Positions 11,646 to 11,903 of a stretch of 11,903 nucleotides of DNA are shown here, in pieces (position 1 is the first letter of the stretch; every line of letters starts with the position of its first letter). The translations under genes were made by a program, and so were the position numbers. The stretch lies in the NCBI RefSeq assembly GCF_937900395.1, contig NZ_CALCDX010000036.1, positions 1-11,903 of the forward strand, in the 5' to 3' direction. Origin of the DNA: an uncultured Caulobacter sp. Its GTDB lineage: Bacteria > Pseudomonadota > Alphaproteobacteria > Caulobacterales > Caulobacteraceae. The notes beneath the pieces are model-generated. The model was not told where the DNA came from, made no database searches, and worked only from the letters and a program-made list of their open reading frames with translations.

Positions 11646-11903
11646 CTAGAACCGTCCCCGCTGGAAGTCGTCGAACGCCTGGACGATCTCCTCGCGCGAG
11701 TTCATCACGAACGGCCCGTGCCAGAAGACCGGTTCGTTGATCGGACGACCGGCCAGCAGCAGGACGCGGGCGTCGGTCACGGCCTCGACGCGGACCGTGT
11801 CGCCGCGGCCCAGGAACACGCCCGACAGCGCGTCCACCGTGTCGTGGGCGACGCGGACCTTGCCCTCATAGACCGCCAGCATGGCGTTGCGGTCGTCGCC
11901 GAC
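11646..11903 (-). CDS. Pirin family protein, C-terminal part (cut by window edge)
   Basis: The last 85 codons of a minus-strand gene whose start lies beyond the right edge. The visible product reads VGDDRNAMLAVYEGKVRV and ends NEPVFWHGPFVMNSREEIVQAFDDFQRGRF. The stretch AGRPINEPVFWHGPFVMN followed by EEI..A..D...GRF is the signature C-terminus of pirins, bicupin iron proteins that include quercetin 2,3-dioxygenases. The N-terminal cupin with the metal ligands is not in the window, so activity cannot be judged. The stop TAG is at 11646-11648 (complement). The gene converges on the response regulator and is not part of that operon. A Met at 11882 is internal, since the frame is open and family-like upstream of it. 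Confidence 0.88.
   Translation of the reverse strand, partial: VGDDRNAMLAVYEGKVRVAHDTVDALSGVFLGRGDTVRVEAVTDARVLLLAGRPINEPVFWHGPFVMNSREEIVQAFDDFQRGRF

Overview
The window looks like chromosomal DNA of an alphaproteobacterium, most likely a Caulobacter or close relative. The grounds are the very high GC content with strong GC3 bias, the gene order ubiK / lgt / midA-type methyltransferase / pgeF / prs / rplY / pth, a plausible Caulobacter-type housekeeping promoter before prs, and GC-rich palindromic dispersed repeats of the kind I associate with Caulobacter intergenic regions. No phage, plasmid, transposase, CRISPR, rRNA or tRNA sequence is visible. The species call is inference; the gene identities come from motifs.

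Layout. (1) 1-1464, minus strand: a run read as ubiK -> ybjN-like -> proC (proC runs off the left edge), with a composite palindromic element between ybjN and proC. (2) 1465-1691: the divergent region between ubiK and lgt, holding two 44-bp direct repeats that each fold into a nested stem-loop. (3) 1692-4481, plus strand: a compact operon lgt - midA-type methyltransferase - pgeF with a 4-bp gap and then a 4-bp ATGA overlap. The methyltransferase carries an in-frame palindromic repeat inside its coding sequence. (4) 4609-5547: prs behind its own likely promoter. (5) 5731-6807: an unrecognised proline-rich lipoprotein, closed by a strong intrinsic terminator. (6) 6963-9055: rplY (bL25/Ctc) with its own terminator, pth, and a small membrane protein with a PLDc_N-like segment plus a TPR-like soluble part. 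(7) 9326-11588: a three-gene translationally coupled signalling unit made of an RsbQ/KAI2-type alpha/beta hydrolase, a PAS-HisKA_2 histidine kinase starting at TTG, and a single-domain response regulator. (8) 11646-11903, minus strand: the 3' part of a pirin-family gene.

How the parts work together. The left and centre are housekeeping: proline synthesis, ubiquinone biosynthesis support, lipoprotein lipidation, complex I assembly-type methylation, peptidoglycan precursor editing, PRPP synthesis and translation (5S rRNA-binding protein, peptidyl-tRNA recycling). The most interesting part is the right-hand signalling unit. In Bacillus subtilis the hydrolase RsbQ acts through the PAS domain of the phosphatase RsbP to turn on the general stress response. 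Here a very similar hydrolase is wired instead to a PAS-containing histidine kinase and a CheY-like receiver, suggesting a small-molecule or energy-stress sensor with a phosphorelay output. Hydrolase-PAS pairing with varied outputs has, as far as I recall, been proposed before, so the module type is not wholly new, but its ligand and target here are unknown.
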